Made by a program: the position numbers and the translations under genes. 64,000 nucleotides of DNA from Lachnoanaerobaculum saburreum DSM 3986 (GTDB lineage: Bacteria; Bacillota; Clostridia; Lachnospirales; Lachnospiraceae), in the NCBI RefSeq assembly GCF_000185385.1, contig NZ_GL622296.1, positions 1,403,949 through 1,467,948 of the forward strand, read 5' to 3'. Below are positions 25,149 to 34,549 of this stretch, piece after piece. Positions within the stretch are counted from its first letter, which is position 1, and each line of letters begins with the position of its first letter. The notes beneath the pieces are model-generated. The model was not told the origin of the DNA. It was given only the letters and a program-made list of their open reading frames with translations, and made no database searches.

Positions 25149-25193
25149 GATATAGATTTTGAATTTCACAACCGGAGGGAGGTTAGATCTTAG

Positions 25194-25370
25194 ATGTCAA
25201 ACGTGATTGTGAAAGAAAACGAGAGTCTTGACAGTGCGCTTAGAAGATTTAAAAGAAATTGTGCTAAGGCAGGCATTCAACAAGAAATTCGTAAGAGAGA
25301 GCATTACGAGAAGCCAAGCGTAAGACGCAAGAAAAAGTCTGAAGCAGCTAGAAAGCGTAAGTTTAATTAA
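25194..25370 (+). CDS. rpsU: Small ribosomal subunit protein bS21
   Basis: This 58-residue, strongly basic protein begins [21 protein letters not shown] and ends with a run of Lys/Arg ([14 protein letters not shown]), the normal form of Gram-positive S21. bS21 binds near the anti-Shine-Dalgarno end of 16S rRNA on the platform of the small subunit. A GGAGGGAGG stretch lies upstream of the ATG. It has its own promoter and a terminator directly after it, so expression is independent of the following phoH operon. Confidence 0.95.
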   Translation: MSNVIVKENESLDSALRRFKRNCAKAGIQQEIRKREHYEKPSVRRKKKSEAARKRKFN

Positions 25371-25386
25371 TTGCGTGTTTTCACAA

Positions 25387-25416
25387 CCTCGGTCATTTGA
25401 CCGGGGTTTTCTTTTT
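25387..25416 (+). terminator. Terminator after rpsU
   Basis: CCTCGGTC (25387-25394) and GACCGGGG (25399-25406) form an eight-base stem with one wobble around ATTT, followed by TTTTCTTTTT. Confidence 0.9.
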
Positions 25417-25441
25417 AAACAGATATTTTAAGGAGAAAATA

Positions 25442-26434
25442 TTGAGCATTATTGAAAATATTATAGATATACCTATGGAACATGAAAGGAATGTCTGTGG
25501 TGAATTTGATATATATTTAAAAAAGATTGAGAGGACTCTTAAGGTCAGTATGATTGCCAGAGACGGCAGTATAAAGATAATAGGCCCTAAAACCTATGTG
25601 GATAAGGCAAAGTCCGTATTTAACAATCTTATTGAACTGTCAAAAAGAGGGAATCAGATAACAGAACAAAATATAGATTATGCACTTTCATTGTCATTTA
25701 CAGCAGAAGACGATAAAATACTTGAAATAGATAAGGATGTTATAGCAAAAACTGTTTTGGGCAAGCCAATCAAGCCGAAGACCTTAGGACAAAAGCAATA
25801 TGTAGACCTTATCAGAGGGAAAATGATAGTTTTCGGAGTAGGTCCTGCCGGCACAGGTAAGACATATCTGGCTATGGCAATGGCTATACAGGCTTTCAAA
25901 GAGGGCAGTGTAAACAGAATTATTCTTACAAGACCTGCTATTGAGGCGGGTGAAAAGCTTGGGTTTTTGCCGGGAGATTTGCAAAGTAAGATTGACCCGT
26001 ATTTAAGACCGCTTTATGATGCACTTTATCAGATAATGGGTGCGGACAGTTTTCTGCACAATCAGGAAAAGGGACTTATAGAGGTGGCTCCGCTTGCGTA
26101 TATGAGAGGCAGGACTCTTGATAATGCTTTTATAATACTTGATGAGGCACAGAATACCACTCCGGCACAGATGAAGATGTTTTTAACCAGAATAGGTTTC
26201 GGTTCAAAGGTAATAGTAACCGGAGATCAGAGCCAGAAAGATTTACCGCAGGGGCAGACTTCAGGACTTGACAGCGCACTTAAAATACTTAAGAATATTG
26301 ATGATATAGGTATTTGTATGCTTACAAATAAGGATGTTGTGCGTCATCCGCTGGTACAAAAAATTGTAGAGGCATATGATATATATGAAAAGAAAAATAT
26401 ATCAAAGGATGACAGGAAAAGGTTTAGAAAATAG
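25442..26434 (+). CDS. phoH: PhoH-family ATPase
   Basis: The protein starts at the TTG at 25442, six bases after AAGGAG, giving 330 residues; the longer frame from 25397 would begin inside the rpsU terminator. The P-loop GPAGTGKT is at 134-141 and the Walker B is FIILDEAQN. An N-terminal KH-like region precedes it. PhoH proteins are cytoplasmic ATPases with probable RNA-related roles, and they are typically linked to ybeY as here (gap 56 bases). A PhoH-YbeY link to ribosome and rRNA quality control is known from gene context. Confidence 0.92.
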   Translation: MSIIENIIDIPMEHERNVCGEFDIYLKKIERTLKVSMIARDGSIKIIGPKTYVDKAKSVFNNLIELSKRGNQITEQNIDYALSLSFTAEDDKILEIDKDVIAKTVLGKPIKPKTLGQKQYVDLIRGKMIVFGVGPAGTGKTYLAMAMAIQAFKEGSVNRIILTRPAIEAGEKLGFLPGDLQSKIDPYLRPLYDALYQIMGADSFLHNQEKGLIEVAPLAYMRGRTLDNAFIILDEAQNTTPAQMKMFLTRIGFGSKVIVTGDQSQKDLPQGQTSGLDSALKILKNIDDIGICMLTNKDVVRHPLVQKIVEAYDIYEKKNISKDDRKRFRK

Positions 26435-26490
26435 ATATTTTATAAAATGAATGTAATATAGCTTAGGCTGATTATATAATGGTGAGGAGT

Positions 26491-26985
26491 ATGACTGTAG
26501 AGATAAGCTATGAGTCTGAAAAAAGTCTTGATATACCGTATGAAGATATAATAAACAAAATGGTAGCGGCATCACTGGATTTTGAAAATTGTCCATATGA
26601 AGCGGAAGTATCTGTAACTATTGTGGATGATGAAGAAATAAGAAAGATAAACAGTGAATATAGAGGAATTGACAAGTCAACAGATGTATTGTCATTTCCC
26701 TTTAATGAATTTGAAAGCCCCGGAAACTTTGATGATATTGAAGAGAGTGTGGATGCTTTTAATCCTGAAAGCGGAGAGTTGCTTTTGGGTGATATAATAC
26801 TTTCAACAGAGCATATAATTGAACAGGCAAGGGAATACGGACATAGTGAAACCAGAGAACTCGCATTTTTGGTTGTTCATTCCATGCTTCATTTGATGGG
26901 GTATGATCATATAGCGGATGAGGATAGAGTGATTATGGAAGACAGGCAAAGAAAAATTTTAGATCTTGAAGGGATTAGCAGATAA
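26491..26985 (+). CDS. ybeY: Endoribonuclease YbeY (rRNA maturation)
   Basis: The ATG at 26491 follows GTGAGG, giving 164 residues; an upstream ATG at 26479 has no site. The zinc-binding H-x3-H-x5-H motif is present as HSMLHLMGYDH (His130, His134, His140). YbeY is a metal-dependent RNase needed for 16S rRNA 3'-end maturation and ribosome quality control. Its stop overlaps the next start (TAATG), so it is coupled to the flippase-like gene. Confidence 0.95.
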   Translation: MTVEISYESEKSLDIPYEDIINKMVAASLDFENCPYEAEVSVTIVDDEEIRKINSEYRGIDKSTDVLSFPFNEFESPGNFDDIEESVDAFNPESGELLLGDIILSTEHIIEQAREYGHSETRELAFLVVHSMLHLMGYDHIADEDRVIMEDRQRKILDLEGISR

Positions 26986-28640
26986 TGCCGGGTAAAAATA
27001 AAAAGAGTGAATCTAATGATTTTTTGATTCAGGGAGCCATATTGGCAATTGCAGGGATTTTGGTCAGACTGATAGGACTTGCATACAGAGTTCCACTTCT
27101 TAGAATAATAGGAGCGGAGGGAATGGGCTACTATTCCACTGCATACAATCTATATGCAATAATCCTTTTACTTTCCTCGTATTCATTGCCTCTTGCGGTC
27201 AGTAAGATGGTTTCAGCCAGAATTGCAAAGAATGAATATAGGAATGCGAGCAAGATACTTAGAGCCGCTCTAATCTATGCGACTATTGTAGGCGGGATCG
27301 GATTTGGTATAATATTCTTCGGTGCGAATTTTTTTGCAAGCAGTCTATATCAAATTCCGCCGGCAAAGTATGCCTTAAAGAGCCTTGCACCTACTATCTG
27401 GATTATGGCGTATCTTGGAGTACTTCGCGGATATTTCCAGGGGCATTCAACTATGGTGCCTACCGCCCTCTCACAGATATTTGAACAGATAGTAAATGCG
27501 GTTGTATCTGTAGGTGCTGCATATTATTTGTGTGAAATGGCGGTTAGAGGTGCGAAGGGAGACGAAGTAAGAGCTGCTTTCGGTGCCGCCGGCGGAACTA
27601 TAGGTACAGGTGCCGGAACTGTTATAGCTTTATTTGTTATGCTGATATGCTTTTGCTTTACTGCAAAGGACAGAATAAAAGAAATAAAAGGTGACAGATT
27701 ATCAAAAAAAGAGAGCTTTTCCGTTATTACAAGAATACTTATACTTACTGTAATACCTGTAATAGCCTCCACAGCGATTTATAATATAAATTCGGTTTTG
27801 GACGGAATGGTATTTGGACAGAGTATGAAAGCTTTGGGATTGGAAGAGGAAACCTCGAAGCTTTACGGTATATATACAGGAGGATATCTGGTGCTTGTAA
27901 ATGTGCCTGTAGCTATAGCAAATGCAATGTCATCATCGCTTATTCCGACTGTTTCAAAAAGTTTCAGCAGGGGTGACAAGGGGGATGTGAATTTAAAGAT
28001 TTCAACGGTAATCAGATTTGCAACTATAGTAAGTTTCCCATGTGCTATAGGGCTTGCAGTTATTTCAATACCTGTGATGAAAATATTGTTTACAAATACC
28101 GAAGATGCTATGTTGGCATCATATTTAATGATCATAGGTTCAGGCATTGTGGTACTGTATTCCGTTTCAACGGTTACAAATGCTATCCTACAGGGAACAA
28201 ATCTTATAAATAAGCCTGTTAAGAATGCATTTATCTCTTTGATAATACATTTTATAATATTGTATATATTATTATTTACACTTAAGCTCAATATAATAGG
28301 TCTGGTTTTCGGGAATATGGTATTTGCCCTGTCTATGTGTATTTTAAATGCAAGAAGTATAAGGAAAAATTTATATTATAAACAGGAGATTATAAAAACA
28401 TTTTTGATGCCTTTTATCTGTGCAGGGGTCATGGGAATAATTGTATATATGGTATATTGTTATACATCTGTTAAAACAAACAGCAGACTTATGCAGACTG
28501 CAATACCTATTTTAGTGGGCGCACCTGTATATGCAATACTTTTAATCGTTACAAAAACTATAACAAAGAATGAAATATTGCAGATGCCGATGGGCAGAAG
28601 GATGGTTAATATTTTACAGAAAGTCAGGCTTTTGAAATGA
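26985..28640 (+). CDS. SpoVB/YtgP-type polysaccharide (lipid-linked) flippase
   Basis: The 551-residue protein has about 14 hydrophobic segments and the MATE/MurJ-like layout of the YtgP/SpoVB group of the MOP superfamily. The start region LIQGAILAIAGILVRLIGL and the RIIGAEGMGYYSTAYNLY stretch (in parts) are typical. It probably moves lipid-linked cell-wall or polysaccharide precursors across the membrane; SpoVB acts in spore cortex synthesis and YtgP/Amj-type proteins can support growth. It overlaps ybeY by one base and the next gene by four. Confidence 0.88.
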   Translation: MPGKNKKSESNDFLIQGAILAIAGILVRLIGLAYRVPLLRIIGAEGMGYYSTAYNLYAIILLLSSYSLPLAVSKMVSARIAKNEYRNASKILRAALIYATIVGGIGFGIIFFGANFFASSLYQIPPAKYALKSLAPTIWIMAYLGVLRGYFQGHSTMVPTALSQIFEQIVNAVVSVGAAYYLCEMAVRGAKGDEVRAAFGAAGGTIGTGAGTVIALFVMLICFCFTAKDRIKEIKGDRLSKKESFSVITRILILTVIPVIASTAIYNINSVLDGMVFGQSMKALGLEEETSKLYGIYTGGYLVLVNVPVAIANAMSSSLIPTVSKSFSRGDKGDVNLKISTVIRFATIVSFPCAIGLAVISIPVMKILFTNTEDAMLASYLMIIGSGIVVLYSVSTVTNAILQGTNLINKPVKNAFISLIIHFIILYILLFTLKLNIIGLVFGNMVFALSMCILNARSIRKNLYYKQEIIKTFLMPFICAGVMGIIVYMVYCYTSVKTNSRLMQTAIPILVGAPVYAILLIVTKTITKNEILQMPMGRRMVNILQKVRLLK

Positions 28641-29848
28641 AAGTTGGGATTATCGGCGGTGGAGCAGCAGGTATCATGTCTGCTCTATTTGCGTGTAAGG
28701 GAAAAAATGAAGTCACTGTTATAGAACATAATGACAAGCTTTTAAAGAAGATACTTTCAACCGGAAACGGTAAATGTAATTTTACAAACACCGAACTGAA
28801 AGCTGAAGATTTCCATAATAATTATAAGGTGATTGAATTTACAGACAGATTCAGTCAGTTTGATGCTGTAAAGTTTTTCAATAATATAGGAGTGGTAGAG
28901 TATATAAGAGACGGATATGTGTATCCGAATTCGGAACAGGCCACCTCTATCAGAAATGCACTTTTGATGGAACTTAACAGGTATGATGTGAATATACTTT
29001 TAAATACATATGTAAAGGATATAAAATTATTTAATAATATCTTTGAGTTGGATACCTGCAATACAGACAGAAAGTCATGTAAACTGTATTTTGATAAGCT
29101 GATAGTGGCTACAGGGCTTAAAGCGTCTCCAAAACTTGGCAGTGACGGTTCGTTTTTACCGGTACTTGATAAGCTTCATATAGAGTATAGAGTTCCTTTA
29201 CCTGCACTTTGCGGTATTAAACTTGACAATAAAAAATTTTTCAAAATGACTTCAGGAGTCAGGGCAAAGGGTAAAATAGCTGTATATATTGATGATAAGA
29301 AAACAGCAGGTAACTTTGGAGAATTGCAGTTTGTCGACAGCGGTATCTCAGGGATACCGGCTTTTCAAGTGAGCAGATATGTCAGTATTGCACTGTATGA
29401 AAATAGAAGTGTAAATATAAGACTTGATATGTTTTCACATCTTGGGGATATAGAAAATCTGCTAAACAGTAGAAAAAATATATTATCCTTTGTAACAATG
29501 GGGGATTTAGGTAACGGTCTGATAAACTCTAAGCTCTGGCTTGGAATACTTGAAATTGCAAAAATAAGTCCGGAACTGAAAATAAAAAAGATTGATAACA
29601 AAAGTTTTGACAGACTGGTTTTAATTTGTAAGAATTTGAGCTTTACTGCAAAAGGTATCGGTGATTTTGATAAGTCACAGGTATGTACCGGAGGTATTCC
29701 TCTAAAAGATGTGGATGAAAATCTTATGTATAAGGATATAAAGAATCTGTACTTTGCAGGTGAAATACTTGATGTTGACGGAATATGCGGAGGTTATAAC
29801 CTGCAATGGGCATGGACATCAGGGTATATAGCAGGAAACGGATTATAA
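28637..29848 (+). CDS. HI0933/BaiN-type NAD(P)/FAD-dependent oxidoreductase
   Basis: The 403-residue flavoprotein begins with the FAD-binding IIGGGAAGIMSA and has the family-specific STGNGKCNFTN, a mid-region SGISGIPAFQ-like stretch and the C-terminal GEILDVDGICGGYNLQWAW with the dinucleotide-binding end. Family members include BaiN, an enzyme of bile-acid side reactions, but most have unknown substrates; I would not transfer that function. It starts in an ATGA overlap with the flippase gene and is followed by another flavoprotein after ten bases. Confidence 0.85.
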   Translation: MKVGIIGGGAAGIMSALFACKGKNEVTVIEHNDKLLKKILSTGNGKCNFTNTELKAEDFHNNYKVIEFTDRFSQFDAVKFFNNIGVVEYIRDGYVYPNSEQATSIRNALLMELNRYDVNILLNTYVKDIKLFNNIFELDTCNTDRKSCKLYFDKLIVATGLKASPKLGSDGSFLPVLDKLHIEYRVPLPALCGIKLDNKKFFKMTSGVRAKGKIAVYIDDKKTAGNFGELQFVDSGISGIPAFQVSRYVSIALYENRSVNIRLDMFSHLGDIENLLNSRKNILSFVTMGDLGNGLINSKLWLGILEIAKISPELKIKKIDNKSFDRLVLICKNLSFTAKGIGDFDKSQVCTGGIPLKDVDENLMYKDIKNLYFAGEILDVDGICGGYNLQWAWTSGYIAGNGL

Positions 29849-29858
29849 GGGTGATAAT

Positions 29859-31472
29859 ATGTTACATATAAATTCTTTGCAACTTGATGTACATCATGAT
29901 GAAATTGATTTGAAGAAAAAAACGGCAAAGATTATCGGTTGCAATATAAATGAAATAAAAAATATAGAAATAAGAAAAAGGTCTATAGATGCCAGAAAAA
30001 AGCCGAAAATTTTTTATTCATATTCTATAGATGTAAGTCTTGTCAATGAAGATAAGTATTTGAAAAGAAATAAGAGCTTAAGCCTTGCAAAGCCTGTGAT
30101 ATATGCCTATAAGAATACTAAAAATCTTAGTGTAAAGGATAGTAAAAGACCGCTTGTGGTAGGCTTCGGTCCGGCAGGTATATTTGCAGCACTGTTACTG
30201 GCTAAAAACGGTTTAAGACCTATAGTGGTAGAGCGTGGTGAATGTGTAGAGGAAAGAAAAGAAAGTGTAAACAGATTTTGGAATAAAGGTAAGCTGAATA
30301 CAGAGTCAAATGTCTCATTCGGTGAAGGCGGTGCAGGTACATTTTCAGACGGCAAACTGAATACTTTGGTAAAGGATACATTTGGCAGAAACAAATTTGT
30401 ATTGGAAACTTTGGTAGAACACGGTGCTCCAAAAGAGATACTATATGACAACAAACCGCATATAGGAACCGACCTTTTGACCGGAATAGTCAAATCTATC
30501 AGAGAAGAGATAATAAAACTTGGCGGTGAAGTCAGATTTGATACCAAACTTATAGATATAGAAGATATAAATAAATCAAGTAAACAGGTAAAGATATTAA
30601 ATACAAAAACCAATCAGACAGAAAAAATTGTTTGTGAAGATATAATCCTTGCGCTCGGTCACAGTGCAAGAGATACCTTTAAGCTTTTAAAAGAGCTGGG
30701 TATATATATGGAACCTAAAGCTTTTGCACTTGGAATCAGAGTTTCACATTCACAGTATTTGATAGATGTTTCACAGTACGGAGAAAATGAAGCAAAATTT
30801 TTATCTCCGGCATCATATAAACTTACATTCAGGTCAAGTTATGGCAGAGGTGTGTACTCATTTTGCATGTGTCCCGGAGGCTTTATAGTGAATGCTTCTA
30901 CAGAAGATAACAGAACAGCTGTCAACGGTATGAGTTATCATAATAGAGACTCGGGTGAGGCTGATTCGGCCATAATAGTAAGTGTATCTGAAGAAGACTT
31001 TGATAAATACGGTGACAAGGACGACCCTTTAAAGGGAATAGAGTTTCAAAGGCGACTTGAAGAGAAGGCATATAAGATGGGAGAGGGCAAGGTGCCTGTG
31101 CAAAGACTGGTAGATTTTTTGAACGGTGTAGAAAGCACAGACTTTGAAACTACAGGCCTTAAGATAAAGGGAGCTACAAAGATATCAAGAGTTGATAAGC
31201 TTTTTCCTAAAGAAATATATGAGAGTATAAAAGAGGCTTTTAAGGATTTTGACAGAAAGATAAAAGGCTTTATAAATGAGGATGCCTATGTAGCGGCCAT
31301 AGAGTCAAGGACTTCTTCGCCGGTAAGAATAAGCAGAAATGAGTTGCTAAAGTCAAATATTGCAGGAATATATCCTTGTGGTGAGGGTGCAGGATATGCA
31401 GGCGGTATAATGAGTGCGGCTATGGACGGGTTGAAAGTGGCGGAAAAAATTATTGAAAGTTGCAAGGAGTAA
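29859..31472 (+). CDS. FAD-dependent oxidoreductase of the large uncharacterised YgcU-unlike family
   Basis: The 537-residue protein has an N-terminal ~85-residue extension of Lys-rich strands, then the FAD loop VVGFGPAGIFAAL, and a long conserved section with SFGEGGAGTFSDGKLNT. The C-terminal GEGAGYAGGIMSAAMDG closes the flavin-binding fold. Homologues are widespread in Bacillota as FAD-dependent dehydrogenases of unknown substrate, often next to other housekeeping genes. No partner protein explains its role here. AAGGGTGA precedes the ATG. Confidence 0.8.
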   Translation: MLHINSLQLDVHHDEIDLKKKTAKIIGCNINEIKNIEIRKRSIDARKKPKIFYSYSIDVSLVNEDKYLKRNKSLSLAKPVIYAYKNTKNLSVKDSKRPLVVGFGPAGIFAALLLAKNGLRPIVVERGECVEERKESVNRFWNKGKLNTESNVSFGEGGAGTFSDGKLNTLVKDTFGRNKFVLETLVEHGAPKEILYDNKPHIGTDLLTGIVKSIREEIIKLGGEVRFDTKLIDIEDINKSSKQVKILNTKTNQTEKIVCEDIILALGHSARDTFKLLKELGIYMEPKAFALGIRVSHSQYLIDVSQYGENEAKFLSPASYKLTFRSSYGRGVYSFCMCPGGFIVNASTEDNRTAVNGMSYHNRDSGEADSAIIVSVSEEDFDKYGDKDDPLKGIEFQRRLEEKAYKMGEGKVPVQRLVDFLNGVESTDFETTGLKIKGATKISRVDKLFPKEIYESIKEAFKDFDRKIKGFINEDAYVAAIESRTSSPVRISRNELLKSNIAGIYPCGEGAGYAGGIMSAAMDGLKVAEKIIESCKE

Positions 31473-31474
31473 TG

Positions 31475-32308
31475 ATGGATATAAGAGTAAAGGTTAGAGA
31501 TGCCGAAAGGATTGTTATAAAGATCGGCTCTTCAAGTATTACACATAGTGAGACAGGAGAGTTAAATCTTTCAAAGATAGAAAAACTTATAAGACAGATA
31601 GCTGATTTGAAGGGAGCCGGCAAGGAAGTAATGTTGGTTTCATCAGGTGCTATTTCAACAGGCAGACATGCACTTGGAATTAAAGAAAAGCCGTCTACTC
31701 TTTGTGAGAAGCAGGCACTTGCCGCAATCGGTCAGGCAAGACTTATTATGGAGTACAGGAAGCTTTTTTCAGAGTACAGTATCAGAATAGCACAGATTTT
31801 GATGACAAAGACTACCATAACAGATGATAATTACCGTGAAAATGCAAAGGCCACTTTTACACAGCTTTTGGATTACGGTGCAGTACCGATAGTAAATGAA
31901 AATGACACTATTTCAACATATGAGATACAGTTTGGTGATAATGACAGATTGTCAGCTTTGGTAAGTACTTTGACGGAAGCGGATCTTCTTATACTCTTAT
32001 CTGATATTGACGGACTCTATACTGATGACCCGAATACAAACAAGGATGCAAAGTTTGTAGACTATGTGGATGATGTGGACAAATATATGAGCATGGGCAA
32101 GTCCACTTCAAAGTCGGACTTTGGAACTGGAGGTATGTATACAAAGCTTTTGGCGGCACAGATTGCAACCAATTCAGGAACCGATATGGTAATTGCAAGT
32201 GCTGAAGATATGAGTATAATAGAAAATATTGCAAGAGGTGAAAAAATAGGAACATATTTCCCGGCTAAACAAAATAAGGATTTTGATTGGTTAAATTATC
32301 TGGAATAA
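31475..32308 (+). CDS. proB: Glutamate 5-kinase
   Basis: The 277-residue protein has the amino-acid kinase fold start VIKIGSSSIT, VSSGAISTG, and the NDTIS/FGDNDRLSA motif of ProB. It ends without the C-terminal PUA domain seen in many ProB proteins. It phosphorylates glutamate as the first step of proline synthesis and is usually feedback-inhibited by proline. The ATG at 31475 is five bases from GGAG; the one at 31472 is less well spaced. The usual neighbour proA is missing; proC lies 18 kb upstream. Confidence 0.93.
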   Translation: MDIRVKVRDAERIVIKIGSSSITHSETGELNLSKIEKLIRQIADLKGAGKEVMLVSSGAISTGRHALGIKEKPSTLCEKQALAAIGQARLIMEYRKLFSEYSIRIAQILMTKTTITDDNYRENAKATFTQLLDYGAVPIVNENDTISTYEIQFGDNDRLSALVSTLTEADLLILLSDIDGLYTDDPNTNKDAKFVDYVDDVDKYMSMGKSTSKSDFGTGGMYTKLLAAQIATNSGTDMVIASAEDMSIIENIARGEKIGTYFPAKQNKDFDWLNYLE

Positions 32309-32318
32309 GAGGTGTAAG

Positions 32319-32546
32319 ATGGATAATATAAAGATTGACAGAATAAATACATTGGCACATAAACAAAAAAGTGTGGGACTTAGCGAAGAAGAAAAGAAGG
32401 AACAGGCAGCGCTTAGAAAAGAGTATTTGGAGGCTGTGAAAGAAAACCTAAGAGCAAGCCTTAATAATGTATCAATAAAGGAGGCTGACGGCAGTATTAC
32501 AGATCTTGGCAAGAAGTTTGGAAATAAAGATGATAAAAATGACTAA
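32319..32546 (+). CDS. DUF896 family protein
   Basis: The 75-residue protein has the YnzC/DUF896 pattern: I(D/N)RIN.LA.K...VGLSEEEKKEQAALRKEYL and NLRASL in the middle (quoted in part). It folds as a helical hairpin in known structures. YnzC lies in the SOS-controlled yneA operon of Bacillus, but its role is unknown. AGAGGTG precedes its ATG. It overlaps the next gene. Confidence 0.9.
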   Translation: MDNIKIDRINTLAHKQKSVGLSEEEKKEQAALRKEYLEAVKENLRASLNNVSIKEADGSITDLGKKFGNKDDKND

Positions 32547-33111
32547 AAAAATGACTAAAAAAGAAGCCAGAGAACTTTTATTGAAAAAAAGAAACTCACT
32601 GACAAAAAAGGAGGTGAAATCGGCAAGTGAAAGTATAATAAAAGATATAGATATTATTATAAGAGAGTCAAAAAACATATTGATTCTCGGATTTATGCCG
32701 ATTGGAAATGAGATAGATTTAAGGCCGCTGTTTGATAGAATTTTAAGCGGATATTACAGTGAAAATTATAATATAGATGCAGTTTTGGGACTTCCAAGAG
32801 TCTGTGGCGGTGATATGAAGTTTTTTAGAGTCCGTTCACTTGACAATCTTGAGAGGTCGAAGTTTGGAATATTGGAGCCTAAGTCTGACAGTGAAGAAAT
32901 CATTCCGACAGGTGCGAAGGTTTTGGTTCCGCTTATCGGAGTAAATAAGAATAATCAAAGACTTGGTTTTGGTGCCGGATACTATGACAGATACTTTGGA
33001 ATACATAAAGATAACATGCTTATAGGACCGGCGTATGATTTTCAGACCTGTATAGATTTTGAAGCAAATGAATATGATATTGTGATAAATCATGTTTTGG
33101 TGGCAAGATAG
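32530..33111 (+). CDS. 5-formyltetrahydrofolate cyclo-ligase
   Basis: From the ATG at 32530 the protein has 193 residues; ATGs at 32539 and 32551 are also possible, and the exact start is not decided because all lie inside or next to the end of the previous gene. The C-terminal signature RLGFGAGYYDR and VPLIGV are those of the family. It converts 5-formyl-THF to 5,10-methenyl-THF using ATP, a folate salvage step. It sits in the long plus-strand operon upstream of miaB. Confidence 0.92.
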   Translation: MIKMTKKMTKKEARELLLKKRNSLTKKEVKSASESIIKDIDIIIRESKNILILGFMPIGNEIDLRPLFDRILSGYYSENYNIDAVLGLPRVCGGDMKFFRVRSLDNLERSKFGILEPKSDSEEIIPTGAKVLVPLIGVNKNNQRLGFGAGYYDRYFGIHKDNMLIGPAYDFQTCIDFEANEYDIVINHVLVAR

Positions 33112-33121
33112 AAAGAGGATT

Positions 33122-34549
33122 ATGGAGAGTTTAATACCGACTGATGAACCTTTAAGACAGGAATATTTTATGTCTGAGGTCAATGATATAATACACACAG
33201 GGGCGATAGACAGGGGGAAATATCCAACTTATAAGGTTGTAACCTTCGGATGCCAGATGAATGCCAGAGATTCCGAAAAGCTTTCAGGAATACTTAGCGG
33301 AATCGGTTATACAGAGGCGAAAAGTGAAGAGGATGCCGACCTTGTACTGTTTAATACTTGTACTGTCAGAGAAAATGCAAATGACAGACTCTATGGCAGA
33401 GTGGGACAGTTAAAAAAAAGCAAAGAGAAAAATCCTGATATGATTATAGGTATATGCGGGTGTATGATGCAGGAAGCGGAGGAAGTGGAAAAGATAAAAA
33501 AATCCTACAGGCATGTGGATCTGGTCTTTGGAACTCACAATATCTATAAACTTGCGGAAATACTTTTTGATCATCTGAAGACTAAAAAACAGATAGTGGA
33601 TGTGATGGAAAGTGCCGATATGATTGTGGAAAAGCTTCCAAATAAGAGACAGTATGCTTTCAAATCAGGTGTCAACATTACTTTTGGATGTAATAACTTT
33701 TGCAGCTATTGTATTGTGCCGTATGTAAGAGGCAAAGAGAGATCAAGAAAGCCTGAGGAAATAACAGATGAGATAAAAGGCTTAGTGGCTGACGGAGTAA
33801 AGGAAGTTATGCTGCTCGGTCAGAATGTAAACTCCTACGGTAAAGGACTTGATGAAAAGACAAACTTTGCAATGCTCTTGGATGAGGTTGCAAAGATTGA
33901 CGGACTTGAGAGATTAAGATTTATGACACCTCATCCTAAAGATCTTTCAGATGAAGTTATAGAAGTTATGAAAAATAATAAAAAGATATGCAAACATCTG
34001 CATCTGCCTTTGCAGTCGGGAAGCTCTGCGATTTTGAAAAAGATGAACAGAGTCTATACCAAGGAGAGTTATCTTGATTTGGTAAAAAGAATCAAGGCGG
34101 CTATTCCTGATATTTCACTTACAACCGATATTATCGTCGGCTTTCCCGGCGAAACCGAAGAAGATTTCCTTGACACCTTGGATGTGGTAAAGCAAGTCAG
34201 ATATGACTCCGCATTCACATTTATATATTCAAAGCGTTCCGGAACACCTGCCGCAAAGATGGAAGAGCAGATAGATCCTGATATAATCAAGGACAGATTT
34301 GACAGACTTTTAAAGACTGTTCAGGATATAGCGGCAGAGAACACAAAGAAAAATGAGGGAAAATGTATGCCTGTTTTGGTAGAAAACAATGATGAACATC
34401 TTGAAGGATATCTTACCGGAAAACTTGAAAACAACTTAACAGTACACTTTAAGGGTGGGAAAAGACTGATAGGTGAAATAGTTGATGTCGTTTTAGATGA
34501 GGCAAAGGGTTTTTACTATATGGGACATATACAGACAAGTGAGGAATAA
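33122..34549 (+). CDS. miaB: tRNA-2-methylthio-N6-dimethylallyladenosine synthase
   Basis: The ATG at 33122 follows AAAGAGG, giving 475 residues. The N-terminal UPF0004 domain has GCQMNARDSEK and two further cysteines (NTCTVRE, GCMMQE) for one cluster; the radical-SAM motif CSYCIVPYVRG lies in the middle; a TRAM domain ends the protein. It adds a methylthio group to i6A37 of tRNAs reading UNN codons. miaA, which makes the i6A, is three genes downstream in the same operon. Confidence 0.96.
   Translation: MESLIPTDEPLRQEYFMSEVNDIIHTGAIDRGKYPTYKVVTFGCQMNARDSEKLSGILSGIGYTEAKSEEDADLVLFNTCTVRENANDRLYGRVGQLKKSKEKNPDMIIGICGCMMQEAEEVEKIKKSYRHVDLVFGTHNIYKLAEILFDHLKTKKQIVDVMESADMIVEKLPNKRQYAFKSGVNITFGCNNFCSYCIVPYVRGKERSRKPEEITDEIKGLVADGVKEVMLLGQNVNSYGKGLDEKTNFAMLLDEVAKIDGLERLRFMTPHPKDLSDEVIEVMKNNKKICKHLHLPLQSGSSAILKKMNRVYTKESYLDLVKRIKAAIPDISLTTDIIVGFPGETEEDFLDTLDVVKQVRYDSAFTFIYSKRSGTPAAKMEEQIDPDIIKDRFDRLLKTVQDIAAENTKKNEGKCMPVLVENNDEHLEGYLTGKLENNLTVHFKGGKRLIGEIVDVVLDEAKGFYYMGHIQTSEE

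Noticed and set aside
28637-29848. Bile-acid (BaiN) enzyme
   Set aside because: The family is broad and the neighbours are housekeeping genes; no bai operon genes are present.
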